From the NCBI RefSeq assembly GCF_000710915.1, contig NZ_BAUA01000061.1, forward strand, positions 1 through 54,888: DNA of 54,888 nt. Direction: 5' to 3'. Of this stretch, positions 34,062 to 42,533 are shown one piece after another. This stretch comes from Nocardia brasiliensis IFM 10847. GTDB lineage: Bacteria; Actinomycetota; Actinomycetes; Mycobacteriales; Mycobacteriaceae. Made by a program: the position numbers and the translations under genes. The first letter of the stretch is position 1, and each line of letters begins with the position of its first letter. The notes below the pieces were generated by a model. The model had not been told where the DNA came from. It saw nothing but the letters and a program-made list of their open reading frames with translations, and ran no database searches.

Positions 34062-35197
34062 ATGGTGGTTCGGAGGTGGTGGCGGCGTAGGGCCCACCAG
34101 AGTTCCAGAGTGGTGGCAGGGGTGCGGAGGTCGTGGCCGGTGAGGGCTTGGTAGCGGTCGATGCGGTAGCGGACGGTGTTGGGGTGGACGACCAATGCGC
34201 GGGCGGTGGTTTCGATGTGCAGGCCGGATTCCAGGTAGGTGTGCAGGGTCTGGCGGTAGAGGTCGGGGCTGTCGGTGCGCTGCAGCGGGTCGAGGTAGCG
34301 GCGGACGAGGTGGTCGCCGACCTCGGTGTCGGCGAGGACGGCGGGCAGCAGGCCGAGGTCGGCGACGCTGTGCGCACCGGGGAGGGTGAATGCGGCCGCG
34401 GTGTTGAGTGCGCGGGTGGCCTGGACGAACCCGGTCGGGAGTTGGTCGATCGGGGTGGCCGGACCGAATCCGGTGGGGACGGGGGGCGCGTCCGGGAGCC
34501 GATCGGTGAATCCGGCGAGGTCGCCGTCGATGGTCGTCACGAACCCGATCCGACCGGACCTGGTGAACAGGTGCGCTAGCTCGGCCGAGCCGTTTTCCGC
34601 GGTGGGGCGGGCGCGGAACGGGATGACCGGCTGCTCGAGGTCGAGGCTGTATTGCTGGGCGCGCAAACCGATTTCGGCGCGGGTGAGGGTGCCGGTGAGC
34701 GCGGCGCGGGTGAAGTCGGCGCGGGCCTGGTGGTCGCGGCCCGCGTTCGCGAGTTCCACCTCGCGGTGGCCGCCGGTGAGCTCGAGAATGGCCACGTCGA
34801 CGATGTCGAGCAACTGCCGGGTGAGCGCGAGTTGCACGTGGCCCGACAGACGCTGTGCCTGACCGATCTCAACGACTTCGTCGAGGATCACCCGCACCGC
34901 CAGCCGCCACGCGCCGAGCATCTCCGCGAGCGCGATGCCCTGACCCGCGCGGATGACGCCGAATTCGTGGAAGGCCCGCAACTCGGTGCTGGACGGGCCG
35001 CGCTCCTCGACCATGGCCAGCAGCATGGACTCGATCATCCGAGCCGTCAGCGGGCGCAACATGTCCGGGCCGAGGCGTGCGTACGCCGGGATCTCCGTGC
35101 GGGCCGCACCGACGATGCGGTCCAGCACCTTCGATTCGCGCGCGGCCAGCTCGGTGACCAGGCGTCGTTTCGCCGTCGCGGTACTGGCACCTGACAT
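34055..35197 (-). CDS. PucR/CdaR-family transcriptional regulator
   Basis: A 380-residue regulator. An N-terminal helical region (RESKVLDRIVGAARTEIPAY) resembles the RsbRD/PucR N-terminal sensor. A central GGDEF-like module follows, then the C-terminal HTH_30 domain: YLESGLHIETTARALVVHPN through TVRYRIDRYQALTGHDLRTP. It is divergent from the AMP-ligase operon, with an inverted repeat in the promoter and a second copy at its own 3' end. It probably activates both flanking units in response to a metabolite of the pathway. The ATG is at 35197. Confidence 0.92.
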   Translation of the reverse strand: MSGASTATAKRRLVTELAARESKVLDRIVGAARTEIPAYARLGPDMLRPLTARMIESMLLAMVEERGPSSTELRAFHEFGVIRAGQGIALAEMLGAWRLAVRVILDEVVEIGQAQRLSGHVQLALTRQLLDIVDVAILELTGGHREVELANAGRDHQARADFTRAALTGTLTRAEIGLRAQQYSLDLEQPVIPFRARPTAENGSAELAHLFTRSGRIGFVTTIDGDLAGFTDRLPDAPPVPTGFGPATPIDQLPTGFVQATRALNTAAAFTLPGAHSVADLGLLPAVLADTEVGDHLVRRYLDPLQRTDSPDLYRQTLHTYLESGLHIETTARALVVHPNTVRYRIDRYQALTGHDLRTPATTLELWWALRRHHLRTTIL

Positions 35198-35219
35198 GCG
35201 GGCAGTGTAAGACGAGCCG

Positions 35220-35237
35220 TTTGTAATCGGCTACAAG
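35220..35237. promoter_or_regulatory. Putative PucR operator, copy B
   Basis: TTTGTA-ATCGGC-TACAAG keeps the arms and spacing of the repeat at 34044 (shared core TTGTA-N6-TACAA). It lies 23 bp upstream of the PucR start and 99 bp upstream of the AMP-ligase start, in the divergent promoter. Confidence 0.7.
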
Positions 35238-35335
35238 GGGGCTGCCGACAAGTCCGGAAACCGCTCCATGGTGGCAACGGGGCCATTCGGACGATGCTCG
35301 AAGACGTTCCAGTCGACGGAAGGACCCGGGCACCG

Positions 35336-36874
35336 ATGGATGTGACCACGCTCATGCGCCAAGCCGCCGAGCTCAACGCCGACCGCACGGCGATCATCAC
35401 CGAGCAGGGCACGCTGACGTTCGCGCAAGCGTGGGCGCGCGGGGTGCAGCTGGCGAATGCGTTGCGCGCGTTAGGTGTTCGCACCGGAGACCGGGTCGCC
35501 GGTTTGGAGGACAACAACCTGGGCTGCGTGGACACCGTGCTCGGTTGCGCCATCGCCGGCGCGGTACGGGTGCCGCTGTATCCGCGGAATTCCGCCGCGG
35601 CGCACGCGCACATGATCGGCAGCACCGATGCCAAGGTCGTGCTCACCGACGAGACCTTCGCCGACTCGGTGCGCGGGCTGGCCGGGCAGCTCGACTGCTT
35701 GGAGCGGGTCATCGTGCGGGACAACACTTACGCGGGGTGGCTGGCCGAGCAGGACGATACCGACCCGCGACTGCCGATCGATCCCGACGCCTGGTACGTC
35801 ATCCGGTTCTCCGGGGGCACCACCGGCCAGCCGAAGGGCGTGGCCTACAGCCAGCACGACTGGGTGCTGAACTGCCGGAACTGGGCGTACGGAGTCGAAC
35901 GGATCGGTCGCGCGAGCGTGGTCGGTCACGCGGGCCCCATCTCGCACGCGTCCGGGTACCTGTTCCTTCCGGGCTGGCTGGCGGGAGCGGCCAACCTGAT
36001 GTTCGGTGCGTTCGACCCGGGCAAGGTGCTGACGATGATGGCCGAGCATCGGGTGAGCCATATGTTCGCCTCGCCCAGCCTGCTCGCCGCGCTGGCCTGG
36101 CAGCCCGCCGCGGCCGAACAGACGTGGCCGCATCTGCGCACGATCCTGGTCGGCGGCGCGCCGATCACCGACGCCACGGCCCTGCTCGGCCGAAAAGTGT
36201 TCGGCGACACCTTGTGTCAGGGCTTCGGGCAGACCGAGGCAGTACCGATCTCGTTCATGGCCGCCGAGGAATGGTTCGGCACGGTCGAAGGGTCCGAACC
36301 GATGCGCTCGGCCGGTCGGGTGGCGCCGTACGCCCAGGTGGAGATCCGCGACGAGGACGGCAACGTCGTGCCGGTCGGCGAGGTGGGGGAAATCGTGGCG
36401 AAGGTCGAGGGTCAGATGCGCGGCTACTGGCGCGACGCAGAACTGACCGAGACCAGGCTGGTCGACGGTTGGGTGCGGACCAGGGATATCGGGCGGCTGG
36501 ACCGCAACGGATTCCTCTACGTGCTGGACCGGGCCGAGGACATGATCGTCTCCGGTGGCTTCAACATCTGGCCCGCCGAACTGGAAACCGTGCTGGCCGA
36601 CCATCCGGCCGTGGTCGAGGCCGCGGTTTTCGGGATACCGGACCAGCGCTGGGGTGAAACGCCGATGGCGGTGGTCACCGTCACCGATCCGGCCGCGGTC
36701 ACCGCGAGCGAACTCGTCGAACTGTGCCGGGAACGGCTCGGTTCCTACAAGAAGCCGAGCCGTGTCGAGCTGACCACCGAGCCGCTGCCCAAGAGCGTGG
36801 TCGGCAAGCTGCTGCGCAAGCAGTTGCGGGAACCGTACTGGGCCGGTCACCCGAGCCGGGTGTCCGGTGCTTGA
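35336..36874 (+). CDS. AMP-forming acyl-CoA ligase
   Basis: A 512-residue ANL-superfamily enzyme. The phosphate-binding P-loop is FSGGTTGQPKG, the A5-like GQTEA motif is QGFGQTEAVP, TRDIGRLDRNGF carries the ribose-binding aspartate, and the C-terminal lysine is in PLPKSVVGKLLRK. It activates a carboxylic acid as an acyl-AMP and then the CoA thioester. The ATG at 35336 gives a natural N terminus, MDVTTLMRQAAE; an upstream ATG at 35294 is possible. It is first of three plus-strand genes (ligase, hydrolase, nitronate monooxygenase) divergent from PucR. The acid is unknown. Confidence 0.92.
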   Translation: MDVTTLMRQAAELNADRTAIITEQGTLTFAQAWARGVQLANALRALGVRTGDRVAGLEDNNLGCVDTVLGCAIAGAVRVPLYPRNSAAAHAHMIGSTDAKVVLTDETFADSVRGLAGQLDCLERVIVRDNTYAGWLAEQDDTDPRLPIDPDAWYVIRFSGGTTGQPKGVAYSQHDWVLNCRNWAYGVERIGRASVVGHAGPISHASGYLFLPGWLAGAANLMFGAFDPGKVLTMMAEHRVSHMFASPSLLAALAWQPAAAEQTWPHLRTILVGGAPITDATALLGRKVFGDTLCQGFGQTEAVPISFMAAEEWFGTVEGSEPMRSAGRVAPYAQVEIRDEDGNVVPVGEVGEIVAKVEGQMRGYWRDAELTETRLVDGWVRTRDIGRLDRNGFLYVLDRAEDMIVSGGFNIWPAELETVLADHPAVVEAAVFGIPDQRWGETPMAVVTVTDPAAVTASELVELCRERLGSYKKPSRVELTTEPLPKSVVGKLLRKQLREPYWAGHPSRVSGA

Positions 36875-36913
36875 GGGCTCGAAGTCCTGGCCCGACAACG
36901 AAGGAGGCTTACC

Positions 36914-37729
36914 ATGACCGGCTGGAATCGCATCGACGTCGGCACCGGCAGGCCGCTCGTGCTGTTGCACGGCGGCGGCTCCTCGGTGCGCAGCTGGCTG
37001 CCGGTGGTCGATCTGCTCGCCACCGAGCGGCGAGTGCTCGCGCTGGACTTCCCCGGCTTCGGCCGGACGCCTGCGCTCGCCGAGCCGGAGTTCGACATGG
37101 CGGTGGCGATGCGCGAGCTGGCAGCTGAACTCGCGCGCATCGGCGTGCGTACGCCGGTGGACATCGCGGGCAACTCCATGGGCGGCTGGCTGGCGCTGGA
37201 AGCCGCGAAACGGGGGCTGGCCCGCAGTGTCGTCGCGATCGGGCCCGCCGGGCTCTGGGCCGACAGCATGCCGTTGCGCACCCGCGCGCAGTTCGCCGCG
37301 GGATTCTTCGGCGCGTGGCTGTTCCACACCCGCGCCCGCGTGCTGCTGCGATCGCCGCTGCTGCGTGCGGCCGCGCTCTCGACGCCGGTCAAGCATCCCC
37401 GCAATTTCACCTACGCCGAGGCGATCGATTTCTTCGACGACCTGCGCATCTCGGCGCCCACGTTGCGGCGTGCCCTGCACTTCGCCCGCACGTCCAGATT
37501 CGAAGGGGGACAGGGCATCACCGTGCCGATCACGCTGGCGTTCGGCTCGCACGACCGCATGGTGCGCGCGGGGGACAGCCGTTTTCTCGATCAGCTGCCC
37601 GATGACGTCCGGATCGTGCGGCTGCCCGACTGCGGGCACATGCCGATGTGGGACAAACCTGTGCTGGTGGCCCGCACCATTCTGGCGGGCACCGGGAGCG
37701 CCGTCGAGCGCAACGGGCTCGGTGCATGA
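36914..37729 (+). CDS. Alpha/beta hydrolase
   Basis: A 271-residue hydrolase with oxyanion loop LLHGGGSS, nucleophile elbow GNSMGG, the acid in FGSHDRM and the histidine in DCGHMPMWD, so the catalytic triad is complete. The overall pattern, with a short lid after AIGPAGLW, is like C-C bond hydrolases or esterases of aromatic and steroid catabolism. The ATG at 36914 has an ideal AAGGAGG ribosome site. Its stop overlaps the nitronate monooxygenase start (ATGA). Function is set by the operon: probably hydrolysis of an intermediate before or after CoA activation. Confidence 0.9.
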   Translation: MTGWNRIDVGTGRPLVLLHGGGSSVRSWLPVVDLLATERRVLALDFPGFGRTPALAEPEFDMAVAMRELAAELARIGVRTPVDIAGNSMGGWLALEAAKRGLARSVVAIGPAGLWADSMPLRTRAQFAAGFFGAWLFHTRARVLLRSPLLRAAALSTPVKHPRNFTYAEAIDFFDDLRISAPTLRRALHFARTSRFEGGQGITVPITLAFGSHDRMVRAGDSRFLDQLPDDVRIVRLPDCGHMPMWDKPVLVARTILAGTGSAVERNGLGA

Positions 37730-38640
37730 GCACCTTCGATCGAATCCGGCGCAGACTGCGGCTGCCGATCATCGCCGCGCCGATGTTCCTGGTGTCGGGC
37801 CCGGAACTGGTGCTGGCGGCGTGCCGGGCGGGCGTGATCGGTGCGTTCCCCACCGCCAACGCCCGGACCAGCGCGCAACTCGGCGAATGGCTCGGTCGCA
37901 TCCGGTCCGGGCTCGCGCCGACCGACGCGCCGGTCGCGGCGAATCTGATTGTGCACAAGAGCAACCCACGGTTGGCGGACGATCTGGGGGTGCTTCAGGA
38001 GCTGCCCACCGATCTGGTGATCACCTCGGTCGGCTCGCCCGCGCCGGTGATCGAGGCGCTGCGGCTGACCCGGACCCTGGTGTTCGCCGATGTCGCCTCG
38101 CTGCGGCACGCCAGACGGGCCGTCGAGGCAGGCGCCGACGGACTCATCCTGCTCACTGCGGGTGCGGGCGGCCAGACCGGCTGGGCCAACCCGTTCGCCT
38201 TCGTGCGCGCGGTCCGCGAGTTCTACGCCGGGCCGGTGGTGCTCGCAGGTGGTATCGCCGACGGCGTCGCCTTGCGTGCGGCGCTGGCACTCGGGGCCGA
38301 CCTGGCCTACCTCGGTACGAAATTCCTTGCTACTACGGAGAGTCTCGCGCCCGCGGCACACAAAGAGATGGTCGCCGCGACCACGCTGGACGACGTCGTC
38401 CTCACCTCGGCCCTGACCGGTCTGCCCACCAGCATGCTGCGGCCGTCGCTCGACATGGCAGGCCCAGCGCTCGACCGGCACACCGGCGGTGCCGACGTCG
38501 GCACGTTGCTCGCACAGGCGGACCGAGCCGAGCCTTGGCGCGATCTCTACAGCGGCGGTCACACCGTCAGCGGCGTGCACGCGGTGTGCTCGGTCGCCGA
38601 AGTCGTCGAGCGGACCGCGCGGGAGTTCCACGACCAGTAG
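37726..38640 (+). CDS. Nitronate monooxygenase-like flavoprotein (NPD family)
   Basis: A 304-residue TIM-barrel flavoprotein of the 2-nitropropane dioxygenase/enoyl reductase FabK class. It has the N-terminal [18 protein letters not shown], the [18 protein letters not shown] phosphate loop region, [10 protein letters not shown] and [18 protein letters not shown]. It binds FMN and may oxidise alkyl nitronates or act as an enone-type oxidoreductase. It is coupled to the hydrolase by a 4-bp overlap and closes the PucR-linked operon. A longer frame beginning inside the hydrolase gene was rejected. Confidence 0.9.
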   Translation: MSTFDRIRRRLRLPIIAAPMFLVSGPELVLAACRAGVIGAFPTANARTSAQLGEWLGRIRSGLAPTDAPVAANLIVHKSNPRLADDLGVLQELPTDLVITSVGSPAPVIEALRLTRTLVFADVASLRHARRAVEAGADGLILLTAGAGGQTGWANPFAFVRAVREFYAGPVVLAGGIADGVALRAALALGADLAYLGTKFLATTESLAPAAHKEMVAATTLDDVVLTSALTGLPTSMLRPSLDMAGPALDRHTGGADVGTLLAQADRAEPWRDLYSGGHTVSGVHAVCSVAEVVERTAREFHDQ

Positions 38641-38681
38641 GGCCGTCGGCGCGTGCGTCGCGCGCCGATTACGCTGTTCAC

Positions 38682-39545
38682 ATGTCTGTCCGCACTCGTA
38701 AGCCGCTGACCCCCGGGACCCTCTCGCCCACCCGCGAGGTCCCGCGCACGATCGAGCGCCCCGAATACGCGTGGAAGAAGACCGTCAACGAGGGCCGCGA
38801 GCCCTGGGTGCAGACCGCGGAGACGATCGAGAAGATGCGGATCGCGAGCAAGATCGCGGCGCAGGCGCTGGAAGAGGCGGGCAAGGCCGTCGCGCCCGGC
38901 GTCACCACCGACGAACTGGACCGGATCGCGCACGAGTACATGTGCGACCACGGCGCCTACCCGTCGACCCTGGGCTACAAGGGCTTTCCGAAGTCGTGCT
39001 GCACCTCGCTGAACGAGGTGATCTGCCACGGCATTCCGGACTCCACCGTGATCGAGGACGGCGACATCGTCAATATCGACGTCACCGCCTACATCCACGG
39101 CGTGCACGGCGACACCAACAAGACCTACCTGGCCGGCGAGGTGGACGAAGAGGTGCGCCTGCTCGTCGAGCGGACCGAAGAAGCCACGCTGCGGGCCATC
39201 AAGGCGGTCCGGCCCGGGCGAGCGCTCAACGTCATCGGCCGGGTGATCGAGTCCTACGCGAACCGCTTCGGCTATGGCGTGGTGCGCGACTTCACCGGTC
39301 ACGGCGTCGGCCCCACCTTCCACAGCGGCCTGGTGATCCTGCACTACGACCAGCCCGCCATCGAGTCGATCATCGAGCCCGGCATGACGTTCACCATCGA
39401 GCCGATGATCAACCTCGGCGGGATCGACTACGAGATCTGGAACGACGGCTGGACCGTGGTCACCAAGGACCGCAAGTGGACAGCCCAGTTCGAACACACC
39501 CTCGTGGTCACGGAAACCGGCGCGGAAATCCTGACTTTGCCGTGA
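38682..39545 (+). CDS. map: Type I methionine aminopeptidase
   Basis: The enzyme removes the initiator methionine from new proteins. The 287-residue product has an N-terminal extension with [15 protein letters not shown], as in mycobacterial MapB. The pita-bread fold is complete with its metal ligands: [10 protein letters not shown] (histidine), [20 protein letters not shown] (two aspartates), [23 protein letters not shown] and the final glutamate in [12 protein letters not shown]. The ATG at 38682 is just upstream of MSVRTRKPL. It marks the return to the mycobacterial core gene order after the accessory block. Confidence 0.97.
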   Translation: MSVRTRKPLTPGTLSPTREVPRTIERPEYAWKKTVNEGREPWVQTAETIEKMRIASKIAAQALEEAGKAVAPGVTTDELDRIAHEYMCDHGAYPSTLGYKGFPKSCCTSLNEVICHGIPDSTVIEDGDIVNIDVTAYIHGVHGDTNKTYLAGEVDEEVRLLVERTEEATLRAIKAVRPGRALNVIGRVIESYANRFGYGVVRDFTGHGVGPTFHSGLVILHYDQPAIESIIEPGMTFTIEPMINLGGIDYEIWNDGWTVVTKDRKWTAQFEHTLVVTETGAEILTLP

Positions 39546-39603
39546 GTGGTCGGCTCGGACCGAAGCTCGCGCCGCGGGGTGGTCAACGAAGTCGGCCGAC
39601 GCG

Positions 39604-41157
39604 GTGAAGGGTGCGCTGCTCGTCGCGGGCACGACCTCGGACGCGGGCAAGAGCGTCGTGGTGGCCGGGATCTGCCGGATGCTGGCGCGGCGCGGCGTGC
39701 GGGTCGCGCCGTTCAAGGCGCAGAACATGTCGAACAACTCGGTGGTCACCCTCGACGGCGGGGAGATCGGCCGGGCGCAGGCATTGCAGGCCCGCGCCTG
39801 CGGCCTGGAGCCGAGCGTGCGGTTCAATCCGGTGCTGTTGAAGCCGGGCAGTGACCGGCGCTCGCAGTTGGTGGTGCGGGGCAAGGCGGTCGGCACCGTC
39901 GGTGCGCGCGACTACTTCCGGCATCGCCAGGAACTGCGCGCCGTGGTCGCGACCGAACTCGCCGCCCTGCGTGCCGAATTCGATGTGGTGATCGGTGAGG
40001 GCGCCGGATCGCCCGCCGAAATCAACCTCCGGGCAACCGATCTCGCGAACATGGGCCTCGCGCAGGCCGCGTCCCTTCCCGTGCTGCTGGTCGGGGATAT
40101 CGACCGCGGCGGCGTGCTCGCGCACCTGTTCGGCACCGTCGCCATCCTGGCACCCGAAGACCAGCAATTGATCTCGGGTTTCGTGGTGAACAAGTTCCGT
40201 GGCGATGTCGAGCTGCTGCGACCCGGCCTGGACCGGCTGACCGAACTCACCGGCCGTCCCACCCTCGGGGTGCTGCCGTTCGCCGAGGACCTGTGGATCG
40301 ACGCCGAGGATTCGCTGAGCACCGTGGCGGACGCGCCGGTCGGCCGTCCGCGCCCACCCGTCGGCACCGAATGGCTGACGGTCGCCGCCATCCGGTTGCC
40401 GCGCATCTCCAACTCCACCGATGTCGAGGCGTTGGCCTGCGAGCCGGGGGTTTCCGTGCGCTGGGTGAGCGAACCGTCCCGGCTCGGGGAGGCCGACCTG
40501 GTGGTGCTGCCGGGCAGCAAGGCAACCGTGTCGGATCTGGAATGGTTGCGGCGCAACGGACTTGCCGATGCGCTGGTAGCCCGGGCCCGCGCCGGACGGC
40601 CGATCCTCGGTATCTGTGGCGGCTACCAGATGCTGGGCACCCGGATCGTGGACCCGGTCGAGTCGGGCGCGGGGGAAGTCGCGGGACTCGGCCTGTTCGA
40701 TCTGGAGATCTCCTTCGCCGATCCGAAGGTGTTGCGACGCAGTAGCGGACACGGCCACGCGGCAGAAGTAGCGGGAATTCCGCTGCACGGCTACGAGATC
40801 CACCATGGGCGGGTGGTGCGCAGCGGCGACCCGGCGTGGTTGCGGCTCGACGGCGAGCCGGAAGGTTCGGTCCGCGCGGCTGTCTGGGGCACGCACCTGC
40901 ACGGGCTGCTCGAATCGGACGAGTTCCGCCGGGCCTGGCTGCGTTCGGTCGCCACAGCTGCGGGCCGGACGGGTTTCGTTGCGGCCGAAGACACTTCGGT
41001 CGACGCCGTCCGCACGAGCCAGCTGGATCTGCTGGCCGACCTGATCGAACAGCACCTGGATATCGCCCAGCTCGAACGGCTCGTCGGCGCGGGCGCGCCC
41101 GCCGGATTGCCGATCTTGCGCACGCATGCGAGCACCGACGTCGACCTGAACTGTTGA
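39604..41157 (+). CDS. cobQ: Cobyric acid synthase
   Basis: CobQ amidates four carboxylates of adenosylcobyrinic acid a,c-diamide, using glutamine and ATP. The 517-residue protein has the N-terminal DTBS-like P-loop [10 protein letters not shown] with [22 protein letters not shown] and VGDIDRGG. The C-terminal class I-like glutaminase domain has the nucleophile in [11 protein letters not shown] and the histidine region YEIHHGRVV plus [10 protein letters not shown]. It starts with GTG at 39604, 58 bp after map. Other cob genes lie 7 kb downstream. Confidence 0.96.
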   Translation: MKGALLVAGTTSDAGKSVVVAGICRMLARRGVRVAPFKAQNMSNNSVVTLDGGEIGRAQALQARACGLEPSVRFNPVLLKPGSDRRSQLVVRGKAVGTVGARDYFRHRQELRAVVATELAALRAEFDVVIGEGAGSPAEINLRATDLANMGLAQAASLPVLLVGDIDRGGVLAHLFGTVAILAPEDQQLISGFVVNKFRGDVELLRPGLDRLTELTGRPTLGVLPFAEDLWIDAEDSLSTVADAPVGRPRPPVGTEWLTVAAIRLPRISNSTDVEALACEPGVSVRWVSEPSRLGEADLVVLPGSKATVSDLEWLRRNGLADALVARARAGRPILGICGGYQMLGTRIVDPVESGAGEVAGLGLFDLEISFADPKVLRRSSGHGHAAEVAGIPLHGYEIHHGRVVRSGDPAWLRLDGEPEGSVRAAVWGTHLHGLLESDEFRRAWLRSVATAAGRTGFVAAEDTSVDAVRTSQLDLLADLIEQHLDIAQLERLVGAGAPAGLPILRTHASTDVDLNC

Positions 41158-41173
41158 CGCGGCGAACCCTGCC

Positions 41174-41210
41174 CCTTACCTTTCAGTAAGGAATTCGACC
41201 CCGGGTAAGG
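41174..41210. promoter_or_regulatory. Putative VapBC operator
   Basis: CCTTAC (41174-41179) and GTAAGG (41186-41191) form an inverted repeat with a 6-nt spacer. A third copy, GTAAGG, lies at 41205-41210. They are 30 bp upstream of the antitoxin start. Toxin-antitoxin pairs usually repress themselves through such repeats. Confidence 0.6.
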
Positions 41211-41239
41211 CACGGGTCCTCGGCGCGGAAGTTTGGTCG

Positions 41240-41536
41240 GTGAGCGAAATGGCAGCAGACAAGAGACCCGGCGGCAGGTCGGGCAATGTGGTGTCCGCGA
41301 CCGTGACCAGCAAGGGGCAGATCACCATCCCGATCGACGTCCGGGTCGCGATGGGGCTGCGGGCGGGGGTCCGGGTCGCCTTCGTGCCGACCGCGAACGG
41401 CACCTACGAACTGGTGCCCGAAACCCGGACCATCAAGTCGCTCAAGGGAATCGTCGGCTGGTCCGGCTCGCCGATCGGGCTCGTGCAGATGAACGAGGCC
41501 ATCACGGGCAACATCGTGGAAGGCAAGCAGAAATGA
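41240..41536 (+). CDS. AbrB/MazE-fold antitoxin of a VapBC pair
   Basis: A 98-residue protein with an AbrB-type swapped-hairpin DNA-binding domain, seen as VVSATVTSKGQITIPIDVR followed by MGLRAGVRVAFV. The C-terminal tail (SLKGIVGWSGSPIGL) is the usual toxin-binding part. It neutralises the adjacent PIN toxin and probably represses the operon. It starts with GTG at 41240. Its TGA overlaps the toxin ATG, as expected for coupled production. Confidence 0.9.
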   Translation: MSEMAADKRPGGRSGNVVSATVTSKGQITIPIDVRVAMGLRAGVRVAFVPTANGTYELVPETRTIKSLKGIVGWSGSPIGLVQMNEAITGNIVEGKQK

Positions 41537-41925
41537 TCGGTCTGGACGCCAACGTGCTGATCCGCTACCTCACCCAGGACGACCCGGAGCAGTCCGCGCG
41601 GGCCAACCAGGTGATCGACGGGCTCAGCGAGACCCGGCCCGGCTACGTCACGATGATCGTGCTCGCCGAGATCCACTGGGTGCTGCGCCGCGGCTACAAG
41701 CAGGATCCCGAGGCGGTCACCGACGTGCTGCTCGGCCTGCTGGACTCCACCGAGATCGTCATCGAGCGGGCCGACACCGTGCGCCAGGCACTGCGCCGGG
41801 CCGCCGACGGCGCGGACTTCGCCGACGCGCTCATCCAGCAGCTGGGCCAGGAGGCGGGCTGCGATCTCACCGTCACGTTCGACCACAACGCGGGCGAGCA
41901 GGCCGGGATGCGATTACTGGCCTGA
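41533..41925 (+). CDS. PIN-domain ribonuclease toxin (VapC family)
   Basis: A 130-residue PIN-domain protein. The acidic metal-binding set is complete: D5 (IGLDANVL), E46 (LAEIHW), D95 and D98 (GADFADAL), and D117 (TFDHNA). VapC toxins cut tRNA or rRNA when freed from the antitoxin. The ATG at 41533 overlaps the antitoxin stop. The pair sits between cobQ and an esterase-like gene, so it is an accessory insertion in an otherwise core stretch. Confidence 0.93.
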   Translation: MIGLDANVLIRYLTQDDPEQSARANQVIDGLSETRPGYVTMIVLAEIHWVLRRGYKQDPEAVTDVLLGLLDSTEIVIERADTVRQALRRAADGADFADALIQQLGQEAGCDLTVTFDHNAGEQAGMRLLA

Positions 41926-41969
41926 GAAGACCGGACTTCGTTCAGCTGAGCCGTGTAGCGTGATTCGGC

Positions 41970-42533
41970 ATGAAATCTCGGCAGATCACGGTCGGTGACC
42001 GGGCATGGACCGTGCGGGTCGACGGGCCGGAATCCCGGCACAGCGTGTTGCTGCTGCCCGACCTCGGTGACCCGGCGGACGTCTACGACCAGGTGTGTGC
42101 CCGATTGCACAACTCCGATCTGCGCACCGTGGTGCCGGAGACGATCGAGGGCCTCGACGCGGCGGGCGTCACCGCGATCCTGGACGAGATCGGGGTGCCC
42201 TGGGCGAACGTCGCCGCCCGCGGTGCGGGCGCGGACCTGGCCTGGCGGGCCTGTGCGGCCGGATTCGGCCGGTTCATCAGCCTCGTGGTGGCCGATCGCG
42301 GGCATCCCGCGGCCCCGGGCGCGGACGGCACCGTTTCCGACGCCACGGTGCGACCGGTGGAACTGCCGACCACGGTGCTGGTGACCAAGAACCTGCCCCG
42401 GTCGGTCGCCGACGCCTCCGGTCGCTTCGTCTACGGCGAATTCCGGGTGGTCGACGTCGACGTCAGCAATGTGGCGACCGAGGCCGACCACGAGTTGGCC
42501 ACCGAGATCGTGCTACGCACCAGCACCTGGTGA
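41970..42533 (+). CDS. Short alpha/beta-hydrolase-like protein lacking the nucleophile serine
   Basis: A 187-residue protein with the early alpha/beta-hydrolase strands (HSVLLLPDLGDPADVYDQV as the oxyanion-loop region). The sequence expected to form the nucleophile elbow reads VAARGAGADLAW, with no serine, cysteine or aspartate in a G-x-S-x-G context. The lid and usual C-terminal histidine are also not evident. It is shorter than typical members (about 250-300). It may be a non-catalytic relative or a chance resemblance. It overlaps the convergent hydrolase gene by 21 bp at the 3' ends. Confidence 0.65.
   Translation: MKSRQITVGDRAWTVRVDGPESRHSVLLLPDLGDPADVYDQVCARLHNSDLRTVVPETIEGLDAAGVTAILDEIGVPWANVAARGAGADLAWRACAAGFGRFISLVVADRGHPAAPGADGTVSDATVRPVELPTTVLVTKNLPRSVADASGRFVYGEFRVVDVDVSNVATEADHELATEIVLRTSTW

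Noticed and set aside
37227..38681. Extension of the map frame back through the hydrolase and monooxygenase genes
   Set aside because: The extension is Arg/Pro-rich shadow sequence, and MSVRTRKPL at 38682 is the expected N terminus of the mycobacterial-type enzyme.
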